Below are positions 56,271 through 64,000 of a stretch of DNA of 64,000 nt, piece by piece. Within the stretch, counting starts at the first letter, position 1. Each line of letters begins with the position of its first letter. The stretch comes from Streptacidiphilus fuscans (GTDB lineage: Bacteria > Actinomycetota > Actinomycetes > Streptomycetales > Streptomycetaceae), in contig NZ_JADPRT010000007.1 of the NCBI RefSeq assembly GCF_015690355.1, forward strand, positions 280,268-344,267, read 5' to 3'. The notes under the pieces are model-generated. The model ran no database searches. It was given only the letters and a program-made list of their open reading frames with translations, and was not told where the DNA came from. Position numbers and translations under genes: made by a program.

Positions 56271-57700
56271 GCTGCATTCTCCACAACGGACGTTCCGGTC
56301 ATGCCGGAGGTGGACGCGATGACGCCGGACAGCTTCTTGCTGAGCGCCTCGAAGAACATGCTGAGGGGGAACTCGTCCGGCAGCACGGCGTCGCACAGCG
56401 CCTTGTTCAGCGACTTGGCGTCGCTGTGCTCCTTGAAGGGCAGCGCGTCGGCGCCCTTGGCCCAGGTGGAGGCAGGGTGCGGAGTCAGGTACTGCGCGAC
56501 CAGCTCGTAGGCGGCGAGCCAGTGGGCCGTCTTCGGGCGGTCGATGCCGTCGCGGTAGAGCTTCTCGATCTCACCGCACAGGTCGTTGGTGACCTGCGGG
56601 GCGCGCTGCCAGTCGATGTGCAGCTTGTTGTCGGTCCAGCGCAGGGCGTCGTGCTTGTGCAGGTACGCGAAGAGCAGCTGCCCGCCCAGGCCGTCGTAGT
56701 TGCGGACCCGGCCGCCGGAGACCGGGAAGCGGAACATCCGGTCGAAGAGGATCGCGTACTGCACGTTGCGACCCTGCTCGTACCCCTCGGCCTCCAGCTG
56801 GACGGCGGCCTTGAAGGCGGTGAGGTCGCAGCGGAGCTCCTCCAGCCCGTACATCCAGAACGGGGAGCGCTGCTTGATCATGAAGGGGTCGAACGGCAGG
56901 TCGCCGTGGCTGTGGGTGCGGTCGTGGACCAGGTCCCACAGGACGAAGGTCTGCTGCGCCAGCTCCTGGTCGGTGAGCAGCGCGGCGGCGTCCTCGGGGA
57001 TCTCCAGGCCGAGGGTGCGGACGGCCGAGGTCGACACGGCGCGGAAGCGGGCGGCCTCACGGTCGCAGAAGATGCCGCCCCAGGTGAAGCGCTCCGGCAC
57101 CTCGCGCACCGCGACCGTCTCCGGGAAGAGCACCGCGGAGTTGGTGTCGTAGCCGGCGGTGAAGTCGACGAAGGTGATCGGCACGAACATCGGGTTGTCG
57201 TAGCGGGTGCGCTCCAGCTCGGCCAGCCAGTCCGGCCAGACCACGTTGAGCAGCACCGCCTCGATGTTCCGGTTCGGGTTGCCGTTCTGCGTGTACATCG
57301 GGAAGACCACCAGGTGGGGCAGCCCGTCCACACGCTGCTCGGCCGGCTGGAAGGCCAGCAGCGAGTCCAGGAAGTCCGGCACGGCGTAGCCGGACGCGGC
57401 CCAGCGCATCAGGTCCAGCACGACGGCGTCGAGGTACGCCTTGTCGTGCGGGAAGAGCGGGGCCAGCTCGCCTATCGACGCCGTGATGACCGACAGCTGG
57501 GCGTCGGCCTGGTCCTTGGTGGACGCGCCGTGCGAGTTGAGGTCGATCGAGCCGTCCTTCAACTGCAGCGGGCGGAGCGCCTCGACGGCCACCTTGAGCC
57601 GCAGCCATGCCGGGTGCTGGGACAGATCCGCAGAGGCCGCAGTCGCAGAGGCTGCAGTGGAATTGCCTGCCACGGGAAGCGCTGACGAGAGATTTTCCAT
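56267..57700 (-). CDS. DUF6421 family protein
   Basis: A 477-residue soluble protein typical of Streptomyces DUF6421: VFPMYTQNGNPNRNIEAVLLNVVWPDWLAELER, FVDFTAGYDTNSAVLFPETVAVRE and VLWDLVHDRTHSHGDLPFDPFMIKQRSPFWMYGLEELRCDL. The His-rich HDRTHSHGD with nearby acidic residues looks like a possible metal site. No signal peptide or membrane helix is present. It heads the operon with the SDR and threonine aldolase and lies behind a good promoter (57743-57770). Biochemical function unknown. Confidence 0.8.
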   Translation of the reverse strand: MENLSSALPVAGNSTAASATAASADLSQHPAWLRLKVAVEALRPLQLKDGSIDLNSHGASTKDQADAQLSVITASIGELAPLFPHDKAYLDAVVLDLMRWAASGYAVPDFLDSLLAFQPAEQRVDGLPHLVVFPMYTQNGNPNRNIEAVLLNVVWPDWLAELERTRYDNPMFVPITFVDFTAGYDTNSAVLFPETVAVREVPERFTWGGIFCDREAARFRAVSTSAVRTLGLEIPEDAAALLTDQELAQQTFVLWDLVHDRTHSHGDLPFDPFMIKQRSPFWMYGLEELRCDLTAFKAAVQLEAEGYEQGRNVQYAILFDRMFRFPVSGGRVRNYDGLGGQLLFAYLHKHDALRWTDNKLHIDWQRAPQVTNDLCGEIEKLYRDGIDRPKTAHWLAAYELVAQYLTPHPASTWAKGADALPFKEHSDAKSLNKALCDAVLPDEFPLSMFFEALSKKLSGVIASTSGMTGTSVVENAA

Positions 57701-57742
57701 GACAACCCTGCCTGAACGAAAGAAAATGTGGTGGGCCCACCG

Positions 57743-57770
57743 TATATACAGAAGGTTCTGTCGTACAAGG
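57743..57770 (-). promoter_or_regulatory. Sigma-70-like promoter with operator palindrome for the DUF6421 operon
   Basis: On the minus strand a TTGTAC -35 (57765-57770) and TATACG -10 (57743-57748) are 16 nt apart, with the DUF6421 start about 40 nt downstream. The spacer holds the inverted repeat ACAGAA-CC-TTCTGT (57750-57763), a likely repressor site. Confidence 0.65.
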
Positions 57771-57950
57771 GGGACCAGCAACCGGACGGGTGGCGCTGAT
57801 CACCGTCCGCACCCGGGCGACGTCCGGACGAGGCGTGGGTGTCCGGCATCCGAGACGGGACGGAAGCGGAGAACCGGCTTCATCGTGCTGTGACACGTGA
57901 TCGGTAAGCTCCGGCCACTTGCCTTCCTTCCAGGATTCACCGGAGTCACT

Positions 57951-58841
57951 GTGAACGCCCTGCTCAAGACCACCCGTCTGCTCAGCGCCGTCGCCGGCGC
58001 AGCCGTCCTGGCGTTGGCCGGCTGCGCGCCGCAGTCCAGCTCCACGGCCGCCTCCGGTGCGAGCGGCTCCGCTGCCTCCTGCACCAAGGGCGCCCTCGCC
58101 ACGATGGCCTCGGGCAAGCTGACCGTCGGCACCGACAACCCGGCGTACACGCCGTGGTTCGACAACAACGACCCGTCGGACGGCAAGGGCTTCGAGTCGG
58201 CGGTGGCCTACGCGGTCGCCCAGCAGCTCGGCTACGCCAAGGGCAAGGTCGACTGGACCGTGGCGCCGTTCAACAACGTGATCACGCCGGGGCAGAAGAA
58301 GTTCGACTTCGACGTCAACGAGGTCTCCATCACCGACGAGCGCAAGCAGGCCGTCGACTTCTCCACCGGCTACTACGACGTCCGCCAGGCCGTGATCACG
58401 CTCAAGGGCTCGAAGTTCGCGGGCGCCACCACCGTCGCCGGGCTCAAGGGCGCGAAGATCGGCGCGCAGGTCGGCACCACCGGCCTGACGGTCGTGCAGA
58501 AGGTCATCGCCCCGACCACCCAGCCGTCCGTCTACGACACGACAGACCTGCTCACCTCGGCGCTGAAGGACCACCAGATCGACGCGTTCGTCGTCGATCT
58601 GCCGACCGCCTTCTACATCACCTCGGAGGAGCTGCCGAACGCCACGGTCACCGGCCAGTTCCCGTCCGGCGCGGCCACCTCCGACGGCAAGCCGGAGCAG
58701 TTCGGCCTGGTCCTGCCCAAGGGCAGCGCGCTGACCTCCTGCGTCTCCCAGGCCGTCGAGGCCCTCCAGGCAAACGGCACCCTGACCGCGCTGGCCAAGC
58801 AGTGGCTGCCGGCTTCTGACACAGCGCCGGTTCTCAAGTGA
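57951..58841 (+). CDS. ABC transporter substrate-binding lipoprotein (polar amino acids)
   Basis: A 296-residue lipoprotein from GTG 57951 with GGAG 7 nt upstream. The signal is NALLKTTRLLSAVAGAAVLALAGC (lipobox LAGC). The mature part is a family 3 solute-binding protein: LTVGTDNPAYTPWFDNN, GKGFESAVAYAVAQQLGY, FDFDVNEVSITDERKQAVDFSTGYYD and LKGAKIGAQVGTTG. It overlaps the permease start by GTGA, so the three genes make one importer. The ligand is probably a polar amino acid or related compound. Confidence 0.92.
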   Translation: MNALLKTTRLLSAVAGAAVLALAGCAPQSSSTAASGASGSAASCTKGALATMASGKLTVGTDNPAYTPWFDNNDPSDGKGFESAVAYAVAQQLGYAKGKVDWTVAPFNNVITPGQKKFDFDVNEVSITDERKQAVDFSTGYYDVRQAVITLKGSKFAGATTVAGLKGAKIGAQVGTTGLTVVQKVIAPTTQPSVYDTTDLLTSALKDHQIDAFVVDLPTAFYITSEELPNATVTGQFPSGAATSDGKPEQFGLVLPKGSALTSCVSQAVEALQANGTLTALAKQWLPASDTAPVLK

Positions 58842-59737
58842 GCGCGGGATCGGACGCAGAGATGCGCGAGGGGACGGACGCCGAAGCCTCGGCGTACGTC
58901 CCCTCGCAGCGGCGGTTGGAGCGTGAGGCCTACCGCCGCTCGCGGGCGCGGCGTTCCGCGCTGATCGCGGGAGGCAGCACGGTCGCCGTGGCGGCCGTGC
59001 TCGCCGTCGTCATCACCGGCTCCCCCGGGTGGCCGGTGACCAGGACGACCTTCTTCAGCGGCCACTACGCCCGCCAGGCGATATCCCCGGTGCTGCACGG
59101 CTTCGTGCTCAACCTGGAGCTGCTGGCGGTCTGCGGGCCGACCGTCCTGGTGCTCGGCCTGCTGATCGCCGCGCTGCGGACGCTGCGCGGACCGGTCTTC
59201 CTGCCGGTGCGGCTGCTGGCCACCGCCTATGTGGACTTCTTCCGCGGCTTCCCGCTCGTCATCCTGATGCTGCTGGTCGTCTTCGGCGTCCCCGCGCTAC
59301 AGCTCCAGGGCGTCACCAACGACCCGATCGTCCTCGGCGGCGCGGCCCTGGTGATCTGCTACTCCGCCTACGTGGCCGAGGTGTTCCGCGCCGGTATCGA
59401 GTCGGTCCACCCGAGCCAGCGTGCCGCCGCCCGGTCGCTGGGTCTCGGCTACGCGCAAACGATGCGGTTCGTGGTGCTGCCGCAGGCGATCCGCCGGGTG
59501 GTGCCGGCGCTGGTCAACGACATGGCCTCGCTGCAGAAGGACACCGGCCTGGTCTACCTCGGCGGCGCGATCGACGCGGTCGCGGCGGCGCACATCATGG
59601 TCGCCAGCAGCTTCAACTACACGCCGCTGGTGCTGGCCGGGCTCGGCTTCGTCATCCTGACCATCCCGATGACCCGCTACGCGGACTGGCTCACCCGCCG
59701 GATGGACAACCAGCGCGCCCAGGGAGGCGTCGTATGA
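58838..59737 (+). CDS. ABC transporter permease (HisM/GlnP type)
   Basis: A 299-residue permease. After a cytoplasmic N-terminal tail of about 45 residues come five to six membrane helices. The coupling region reads GIESVHPSQRAAARSLGLGYAQTMRFVVLPQAIRRVVPAL, the EAA motif of amino-acid ABC permeases. YVDFFRGFPLVILMLLVVFG is likewise characteristic. It overlaps both neighbours by 4 nt (GTGA and ATGA). Confidence 0.92.
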   Translation: MSAGSDAEMREGTDAEASAYVPSQRRLEREAYRRSRARRSALIAGGSTVAVAAVLAVVITGSPGWPVTRTTFFSGHYARQAISPVLHGFVLNLELLAVCGPTVLVLGLLIAALRTLRGPVFLPVRLLATAYVDFFRGFPLVILMLLVVFGVPALQLQGVTNDPIVLGGAALVICYSAYVAEVFRAGIESVHPSQRAAARSLGLGYAQTMRFVVLPQAIRRVVPALVNDMASLQKDTGLVYLGGAIDAVAAAHIMVASSFNYTPLVLAGLGFVILTIPMTRYADWLTRRMDNQRAQGGVV

Positions 59738-60498
59738 CCAGCCCCGCCCCGGCCTCCCCGGTCCTGCGCTTCGAGTCGGTCCGCAAGGCCTTCGGCGAGC
59801 ACGTCATCCTCGACGACGTGTCGTTGGAGGTCCCCGAGCACTCGGTCACCGTCCTGATCGGCGCCTCCGGCTCCGGCAAGTCGACGCTGCTGCGCTGCGC
59901 CAACCTGCTGGAGGTGGTCGACGACGGCGCGATCTGGCTGGACGAGCAGGAGATCACCGATCCCCGCGCCGACGCCGACGCGGTGCGCCGGAGGATCGGC
60001 GTGGTCTTCCAGGCTTACAACCTCTTCCCGCACCTGAGCGTGCTGGACAACATCACCCTCGCCCCGCGCCGGGTCCACCGGAAGCCGAGGGCCGAGGCGG
60101 AGGCCCGCGCGCTGGAACTGCTGGACCGGCTGGGTCTGGCGGGCAAGGCCAAGGAGTACCCGGACCGTCTCTCCGGCGGCCAGCAGCAGCGCGTCGCCCT
60201 GGTCCGCGCGATCGCGGGCGAGCCGCGGCTGCTGCTGCTCGACGAGATCACCGCGGCCCTCGACCCGGAGCTGGTCGGCGAGGTGCTGGAGGTCGTCCGC
60301 GACCTCAAGGGCCAGGGCATGACCATGGTCCTGGCCACCCACGAGATGGCCTTCGCCCGCGACGTCGCCGACCAGGTCTGCTTCCTCGCCGACGGCGTGG
60401 TGCTGGAACGCGGCAGTTCCGCCGAGGTCTTCGGCGACCCGCAGCACGAGCGCACGCGGCGGTTCCTCACCCGCCTGCGCGAGTCAGGACGGCTCTAG
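59734..60498 (+). CDS. ABC transporter ATP-binding protein (amino-acid type)
   Basis: A 254-residue ATPase: Walker A GASGSGKST, Q-loop VFQAYNLFPH, signature LSGGQQQR, Walker B LLLLDEI and the H-loop His in ATHEMAFARD. These fit GlnQ/HisP-like subunits. ATG 59734 overlaps the permease stop. It drives the importer formed with the two preceding genes; a hairpin follows its stop. Confidence 0.94.
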   Translation: MTSPAPASPVLRFESVRKAFGEHVILDDVSLEVPEHSVTVLIGASGSGKSTLLRCANLLEVVDDGAIWLDEQEITDPRADADAVRRRIGVVFQAYNLFPHLSVLDNITLAPRRVHRKPRAEAEARALELLDRLGLAGKAKEYPDRLSGGQQQRVALVRAIAGEPRLLLLDEITAALDPELVGEVLEVVRDLKGQGMTMVLATHEMAFARDVADQVCFLADGVVLERGSSAEVFGDPQHERTRRFLTRLRESGRL

Positions 60499-60518
60499 CC
60501 GCCCGCAGAGCAACGACA

Positions 60519-60554
60519 GTGGGGCCGGTCCTCCCGAAGGAGAGCCGGCCCCAC
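60519..60554. terminator. Hairpin terminator between ABC importer and deacetylase
   Basis: GTGGGGCCGG (60519-60528) pairs with CCGGCCCCAC (60545-60554), with extra partial pairing inside. It lies between convergent genes. Confidence 0.75.
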
Positions 60555-60564
60555 GTGCGTGCGC

Positions 60565-61290
60565 TCAGATCCCGTGCTCGCCCACCGGGCCGACCTGCCA
60601 GCCCTGCTCCGCGCAGTGGTCAAGCAGGCGCGGGAGCGCGGCCAGTGTCGCGGTCCAGGAGGCCGGGGCGCTGGTGCAGTCGGAGTCGTGGAGCAGGATG
60701 GTGCCGCCGCCGCGCAGGTTGCGGGTGACCGTCTGGTAGACGGAGGTGCCCGTCGCGCCGGCGCGCCAGTCCGCGCCCCACGAGGTCCACAGGACCGGGG
60801 TCATGCCCAGGCCCCGGGCCGTCGTCAGCGCCGAGGTGGTGGCGATGCCGTACGGCGGCCGGTACCAACGCGGCTCGACGCCGGTCGCCTCGGTGACCAG
60901 GCCGTGGGCGCGGGTCAGGTCGTCCTTGGTGGCGCGCGGCGTGCGGACGACCATCGGGCGGTGCAGGTAGCCGTGGACGGCGATCTCGTGGCCCGCCGCG
61001 ATGATCTCCTTGCCGAGGCCCGGGTCGCGCTCCAGCATGAAGCCGAGCAGGAAGAAGGTCGCCTTGACGTCCCGCTTCTCCAGCAGCCGCAGGAAGCGCG
61101 GCGTCGAGATGGGGTCCGGGCCGTCGTCGAAGCTGAGCGCGACGTGCCCCGGGTCGCCGAGGCCCCCGTAGCCGGGGAAGAACTTGGTACGGAGCGGTTC
61201 GAGGGGCTGGATCGAGGTCAGCGCGGGTGCGGCGTGCGCCAGCGCCAGGCCGCCGGCGATACCGGCGGCCGTCTTCACAGCACGGTTCAT
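60565..61290 (-). CDS. Polysaccharide deacetylase (NodB homology)
   Basis: A 241-residue carbohydrate esterase 4 domain: motif 1 LSFDDGPDP (general-base and metal Asp), motif 2 HGYLH within EIAVHGYLHRP (metal His pair), motif 3 RWYRPPYGI, and WGADWRAG and ILLHDSD near the end. The first 25 residues (MNRAVKTAAGIAGGLALAHAA) may be a signal or anchor. The ATG overlaps the stop of the glycosyltransferase gene (ATGA). With that partner it may act on a surface glycan or glycolipid. Confidence 0.9.
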   Translation of the reverse strand: MNRAVKTAAGIAGGLALAHAAPALTSIQPLEPLRTKFFPGYGGLGDPGHVALSFDDGPDPISTPRFLRLLEKRDVKATFFLLGFMLERDPGLGKEIIAAGHEIAVHGYLHRPMVVRTPRATKDDLTRAHGLVTEATGVEPRWYRPPYGIATTSALTTARGLGMTPVLWTSWGADWRAGATGTSVYQTVTRNLRGGGTILLHDSDCTSAPASWTATLAALPRLLDHCAEQGWQVGPVGEHGI

Positions 61291-62465
61291 CGTGCGTTCT
61301 CCATCGTGGCGAGCGGGACGACCACGCCGGGGAGCTCCGCGGTGAGATGGGTGAGCCCGGCCGACTCCAGCAGCAGCTCGACCGCGTCGACGCCCCACGG
61401 CGCGGGGACGGCGGATTCGGAGCGTATCGCCCGGTCCAGCAGCGGGGCCAGCTCGGCGTGGGAGCGCGCCCAGGGGGCCACGCCCGCCTGGTCGAGCGCA
61501 GCCGCGTTGGTCAGGCCGTGGCCCGGGATGGAGCGGTAGGTGATGACGGGGATGCCGGAGGCGACGGCCTCCAGCACGGTGATGCCACCGGCGTTCTGGA
61601 CCAGCACGTCGGCCGCGTGCATCAGGCTCGGCATGTCGTCGACCCAGCCCAGCGCGGTGACTCCGGCCTCCTGCAACCGGGCGCGCAGCACCTCGTTGCG
61701 CCCGCAGACGACGACGCAGGTCAGCCGCGGGTCGGCCGCCTCAACGTCGGCGACGGTGTGCTCCAGCTCGCCCGCGCCCCAGGAGCCGCCGACCAGCAGC
61801 GCGATCTTCGCGTCGTGGGCCAGGCCCCAGCGCTGCCGGGCGGCGGCGCGGGAGGCCTTGGTCACCGGGGTGAACCGGCGGTCCACCAGCGGGGTGACCA
61901 CGTGGACGTCCTGGCACTCGGTGCCCTCGGCCTGCTCGGCCGGGACCGTGTGCACGGCGAGGTGGGAGTCGACGTCCGGCGAGGCCCAGAGGCGGTGCAC
62001 CGAGAAGTCCGTCAGGTAGGTGTGCACCCGCTGGCTGATCCGACCGCGCTTGCGGAGCCGGCCCAGCACCTGGCTGGCCAGCGGGTAGGTGGAGACGACG
62101 ACCGCGGTGTCGTCCGGCAGCGCGCGCTTCATCGCCCGGCCCGCGAGCCAGGTGAAGAGGGCGGCCTGGCCGTTCATCATCCGCGGGTTGTCCATGCCGC
62201 CGTAGAGCAGCTTCCAGGTCCACGGGGCCCGCTCGAGCATCGTGTGGTAGGTGCCGACGAAGATCTTGCCGGTGATGCCGGGCAGCAGGTCGAGGAAGTC
62301 GTGGCGGTCGACGTTCAGGCCGGCCTCGGCGAGCCGGGTCTCCAGCTCCTTCGCCACCGCGTCGTGTCCGGCTCCGACGCTCGCCGAAACGATCACCGCA
62401 CGGGGCGGGCGGGCGTGCGTCAGGTCGGAACGGCGCTGCAGCGGCAGGCGGATGAGTCGGCCCAT
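61287..62465 (-). CDS. Glycosyltransferase of the MGDG synthase/MurG-like (GT28) type
   Basis: A 392-residue GT-B enzyme. The N-terminal domain begins AVIVSASVGAGHDAVAKELETRL (the SAxxGxGH motif of MGDG synthases), with HDFLDLLPGITGKIFVGTYHTML next. The C-terminal nucleotide-sugar domain has LLVGGSWGAGELEHTV, CVVVCGRNEVLRARL and VQNAGGITVLEAVASGIPVITYRSIPGHG. It probably moves a sugar to a lipid acceptor in the inner leaflet. It is co-translated with the following deacetylase. Confidence 0.88.
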   Translation of the reverse strand: MGRLIRLPLQRRSDLTHARPPRAVIVSASVGAGHDAVAKELETRLAEAGLNVDRHDFLDLLPGITGKIFVGTYHTMLERAPWTWKLLYGGMDNPRMMNGQAALFTWLAGRAMKRALPDDTAVVVSTYPLASQVLGRLRKRGRISQRVHTYLTDFSVHRLWASPDVDSHLAVHTVPAEQAEGTECQDVHVVTPLVDRRFTPVTKASRAAARQRWGLAHDAKIALLVGGSWGAGELEHTVADVEAADPRLTCVVVCGRNEVLRARLQEAGVTALGWVDDMPSLMHAADVLVQNAGGITVLEAVASGIPVITYRSIPGHGLTNAAALDQAGVAPWARSHAELAPLLDRAIRSESAVPAPWGVDAVELLLESAGLTHLTAELPGVVVPLATMENAR

Positions 62466-62780
62466 GATGTCGGCAGTCCCCGGATCGGTTCGGTGATGAA
62501 AGCGGACAGTTCCAAGCTATTGATCGAAACGCCGCAGCGAGAGCGCCCGCAGGATGATTGGCGTCACCGCGATCCGTAGTCGCGTCGGGTACCCGGCACC
62601 GCCACATACTCCATTTGGAGTACGTCGGCTCTCAGGGTCGGCCGTAAGGTGGAGACGCAGTGAACGCGGCATTCACACCCCGCCATCTGCTTCCACGCGC
62701 CCCCGTTGCGCCCTGTTCTGCGGCGATCACCCCGCGTCACAGTGGCCCGAGGCGGACAGGCGACGCGTCAGGGGGCGTGG
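62466..62780. promoter_or_regulatory. Divergent promoter region with TACTCC-ATTT-GGAGTA palindrome
   Basis: About 315 bp between the glycosyltransferase and DUF5134 genes. A clear inverted repeat TACTCC-ATTT-GGAGTA lies at 62607-62622, about 150 nt before each start. It is a candidate operator for one or both directions. No small ORF here is convincing. Confidence 0.55.
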
Positions 62781-63374
62781 ATGCAGGACGCGGGGGTACT
62801 GGGCTGGCTGCTGGTGCTGCTCTGCGGGGGCACCGGACTCTACTGCGCCGCCCGCTTCTGCCTGCGCCGGTCGGCGCCGCGGGCGGACCGCGCCGCGGAC
62901 GGCACCGAGGCGGTGATGGGCCTCGGTATGGCCGCGATGGCGGCCGGGCTGACGGCCCCTACGGGGCTCTGGGTCGCGGTCTACGGGTCGGCCGCGCTGC
63001 TCTCGCTCGGCGCGGTACTGCTGGTCTCCGGCCATCGGCTGCACCACGGCTACCACGTCCTCGGGCACGCGGCGATGGTGTACATGGCCGTCGCCATGAG
63101 CGGCGGCGCAGTCGGCTCGGGCGACATCGGTTCCGGCGACATGGCAGGGATGGCGGGAATGACCGGCATGGCGGGCGCGCCTCCCCGCGGGCTGCCCGTG
63201 CTGACGGGCACGTTGCTGGTCGCCTTCCTGGCCGTCTCGCTCGTCGCGGGCCTGCGGCTGACCGCACCCGCCACCGGCCACCGGTCCCGGTCGCTCTTCA
63301 CCGCCCCCGCGCTGCCGGACGCCTGTCGGGTGGTCATGGGCCTGTCGATGGCCACCATGCTCGTGCTGCTCTGA
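62781..63374 (+). CDS. DUF5134 membrane protein
   Basis: A 197-residue protein from ATG 62781 (AGGGGG upstream). Five to six membrane helices are present, with the His-rich HRLHHGYHVLGHAAMVYMAVAMS segment and a Met/Gly loop (GDMAGMAGMTGMAG) that could bind a metal such as copper. DUF5134 genes often precede M56 peptidase genes in Streptomyces, as here. The last codons (MLVLL and stop) are part of a 16-bp tandem repeat that continues past the stop. Function unknown. Confidence 0.82.
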   Translation: MQDAGVLGWLLVLLCGGTGLYCAARFCLRRSAPRADRAADGTEAVMGLGMAAMAAGLTAPTGLWVAVYGSAALLSLGAVLLVSGHRLHHGYHVLGHAAMVYMAVAMSGGAVGSGDIGSGDMAGMAGMTGMAGAPPRGLPVLTGTLLVAFLAVSLVAGLRLTAPATGHRSRSLFTAPALPDACRVVMGLSMATMLVLL

Positions 63375-63423
63375 GCTCGTGCTGCTCTGACCTGGTGCTG
63401 CTCCGAGCCCGTGCTGCTCCGAA
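63360..63423 (+). repeat. 16-bp tandem repeat (4 copies) across the DUF5134 stop codon
   Basis: Four units of ctcgtgctgctctgag form, at 63360, 63376, 63392 and 63408; the first two differ by one base and units 3 and 4 diverge slightly. The first unit contains the DUF5134 stop. Confidence 0.9.
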
Positions 63424-63459
63424 GCGCATGCGGCGGGCTCGCCGCCGACTCCGTGTCCT

Positions 63460-63532
63460 GCGTCACTGCTTTCGGCAAACCGATTCCGTGGCAGGCCGAT
63501 CCGCCATAGGTTGAGCGCGCACGCAGTGACGC
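63460..63532. promoter_or_regulatory. Spaced inverted repeat upstream of M56 peptidase gene
   Basis: GCGTCACTGC (63460-63469) and its inverse GCAGTGACGC (63523-63532) are separated by 53 nt in the gap before the M56 gene. Regulatory use is possible but unproven. Confidence 0.35.
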
Positions 63533-63569
63533 GTGCGTCCCGTCCTGCCCTCGGAGGTGCCGCGCAGCG

Positions 63570-64000
63570 GTGGGAGCCTTGCCCGGACTTGTCGCGCTCG
63601 GCGCGCTGCTCGCTCTGCTGGGCCCGCGCGCGCTGGCCCGCGCCCGCTGGACGGAACGCGAGCCGGTGGTCGGGCTGTGGGCCTGGCAGTGCCTGGTGGT
63701 CGGCGTCCTGCTCTGCTGCGTCTGCGCGCTGGTGCTGACCGGCGCGGCGGCCTGGCCCGCCGTCAGATCCCTTGTCTTCACCGGGGCCCCGGCAGGCGTG
63801 GAGGAGGCCTACGGCTTTCCGCTGGCCCGCCCGTGGGCGATCGGCGCGGCCTTCGTCTTCGCTGTGGGCGGCGTGCGGACCGCGCTGGCCCTGGCCGTCG
63901 AGGTCTCCGGCTCCCGTGCGACCCGGCTGCGTCAGCACCGGCAGCTGAAGGCTCAGGCGCCCGACCTGCACCCCGAGCTGCGTCCCGGGCCGCACCCCGA
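63570..64000 (+). CDS. M56-family (BlaR1-like) membrane metallopeptidase, partial
   Basis: From GTG 63570 the frame is open to the window end (143 residues seen). Membrane helices are at about 5-17, 35-60 and 87-105. The segments GPRALARARWTEREPVVGLWAWQCLVVGVLLCC and PWAIGAAFVFAVGG are those of Streptomyces M56 peptidases found next to DUF5134 and BlaI-type regulators. The zinc motif HExxH lies beyond the window. GGAGG is 12 nt upstream; a TTG at 63579 is an alternative start. Confidence 0.8.
   Translation, partial: MGALPGLVALGALLALLGPRALARARWTEREPVVGLWAWQCLVVGVLLCCVCALVLTGAAAWPAVRSLVFTGAPAGVEEAYGFPLARPWAIGAAFVFAVGGVRTALALAVEVSGSRATRLRQHRQLKAQAPDLHPELRPGPHP

Noticed and set aside
1..64000. 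CRISPR arrays, insertion sequences, tRNA or rRNA genes
   Set aside because: I looked for regular short repeats with unique spacers, transposase motifs and cloverleaf sequences and found none I could support; the only repeat arrays are tandem microrepeats and the protein-coding TPR and peptidoglycan-binding repeats.

Overview
The window is high-GC DNA from an actinomycete, most likely a member of the Streptomycetaceae. The grounds are heavy use of GTG/TTG starts, dense 4-nt ATGA/GTGA gene overlaps, and family content typical of that group: an XRE-HTH/DUF2690 protein, a CYP157-like P450, DUF6421, a DUF5134/M56 pair, a Ski2-like DUF3516 helicase and a short second threonyl-tRNA synthetase.

Layout. 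Positions 1-7460 hold a molybdopterin oxidoreductase with its cytochrome b partner, a P450 and a divergent SDR, then a secreted NlpC/P60 wall hydrolase, a lipoprotein and an I36-type inhibitor, and an HTH/DUF2690 membrane protein. Positions 7525-26901 form one minus-strand biosynthetic operon of ten genes with nearly every junction overlapping. In transcription order it is MFS exporter, PKS (KS-AT-ACP), an NRPS protein (aminotransferase / luciferase-like monooxygenase / C / A / PCP), a thioesterase-docking-condensation fusion, a second docking-condensation protein, a dedicated 2-oxoacid dehydrogenase set (E1-alpha, E1-beta, E2), a P450 and a flavin reductase. A reasonable reading is this: the E1/E2 set makes an acyl starter, the PKS extends it once with malonate, the aminotransferase turns the beta-keto group into a beta-amine, the flavin-dependent domain (fed by the flavin reductase) oxidises the chain, and the NRPS adds one amino acid. 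The two free C domains and the TE would then finish or release the product. I cannot match this architecture to a known product.

Positions 27381-32286 carry a truncated quinone reductase fragment, a methyltransferase, and a two-gene module of a small helical protein followed by a P-loop/TPR NLR-like protein. The small protein ends, and the NLR begins, with the same RHIM-like motif. This is the arrangement described for bacterial BELL/NLR amyloid signalling pairs. Positions 32341-49044 are mostly chromosomal functions: the helicase; a LanC-like protein, leader peptide and editing-domain-free ThrRS with a Thr-codon attenuator; a DUF2079 protein; a methyltransferase and GH42 beta-galactosidase; a NarL-type two-component system; an MprF-like DUF2156 protein; and a Tat-exported deacetylase-like lipoprotein.

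Positions 49096-54309 carry a toxin-antitoxin pair and a second small biosynthetic locus: an indole-type (ABBA) prenyltransferase, a heme-oxygenase-like diiron protein and a nucleotidyltransferase in one overlapping operon, divergent from a CYP157-like P450 that lacks the ExxR motif. Positions 54442-64000 hold a threonine aldolase/SDR/DUF6421 operon, a polar amino-acid ABC importer, a deacetylase/glycosyltransferase pair, and DUF5134 next to an M56 peptidase cut by the window edge. All functions are read from sequence motifs by eye; no database search was possible.
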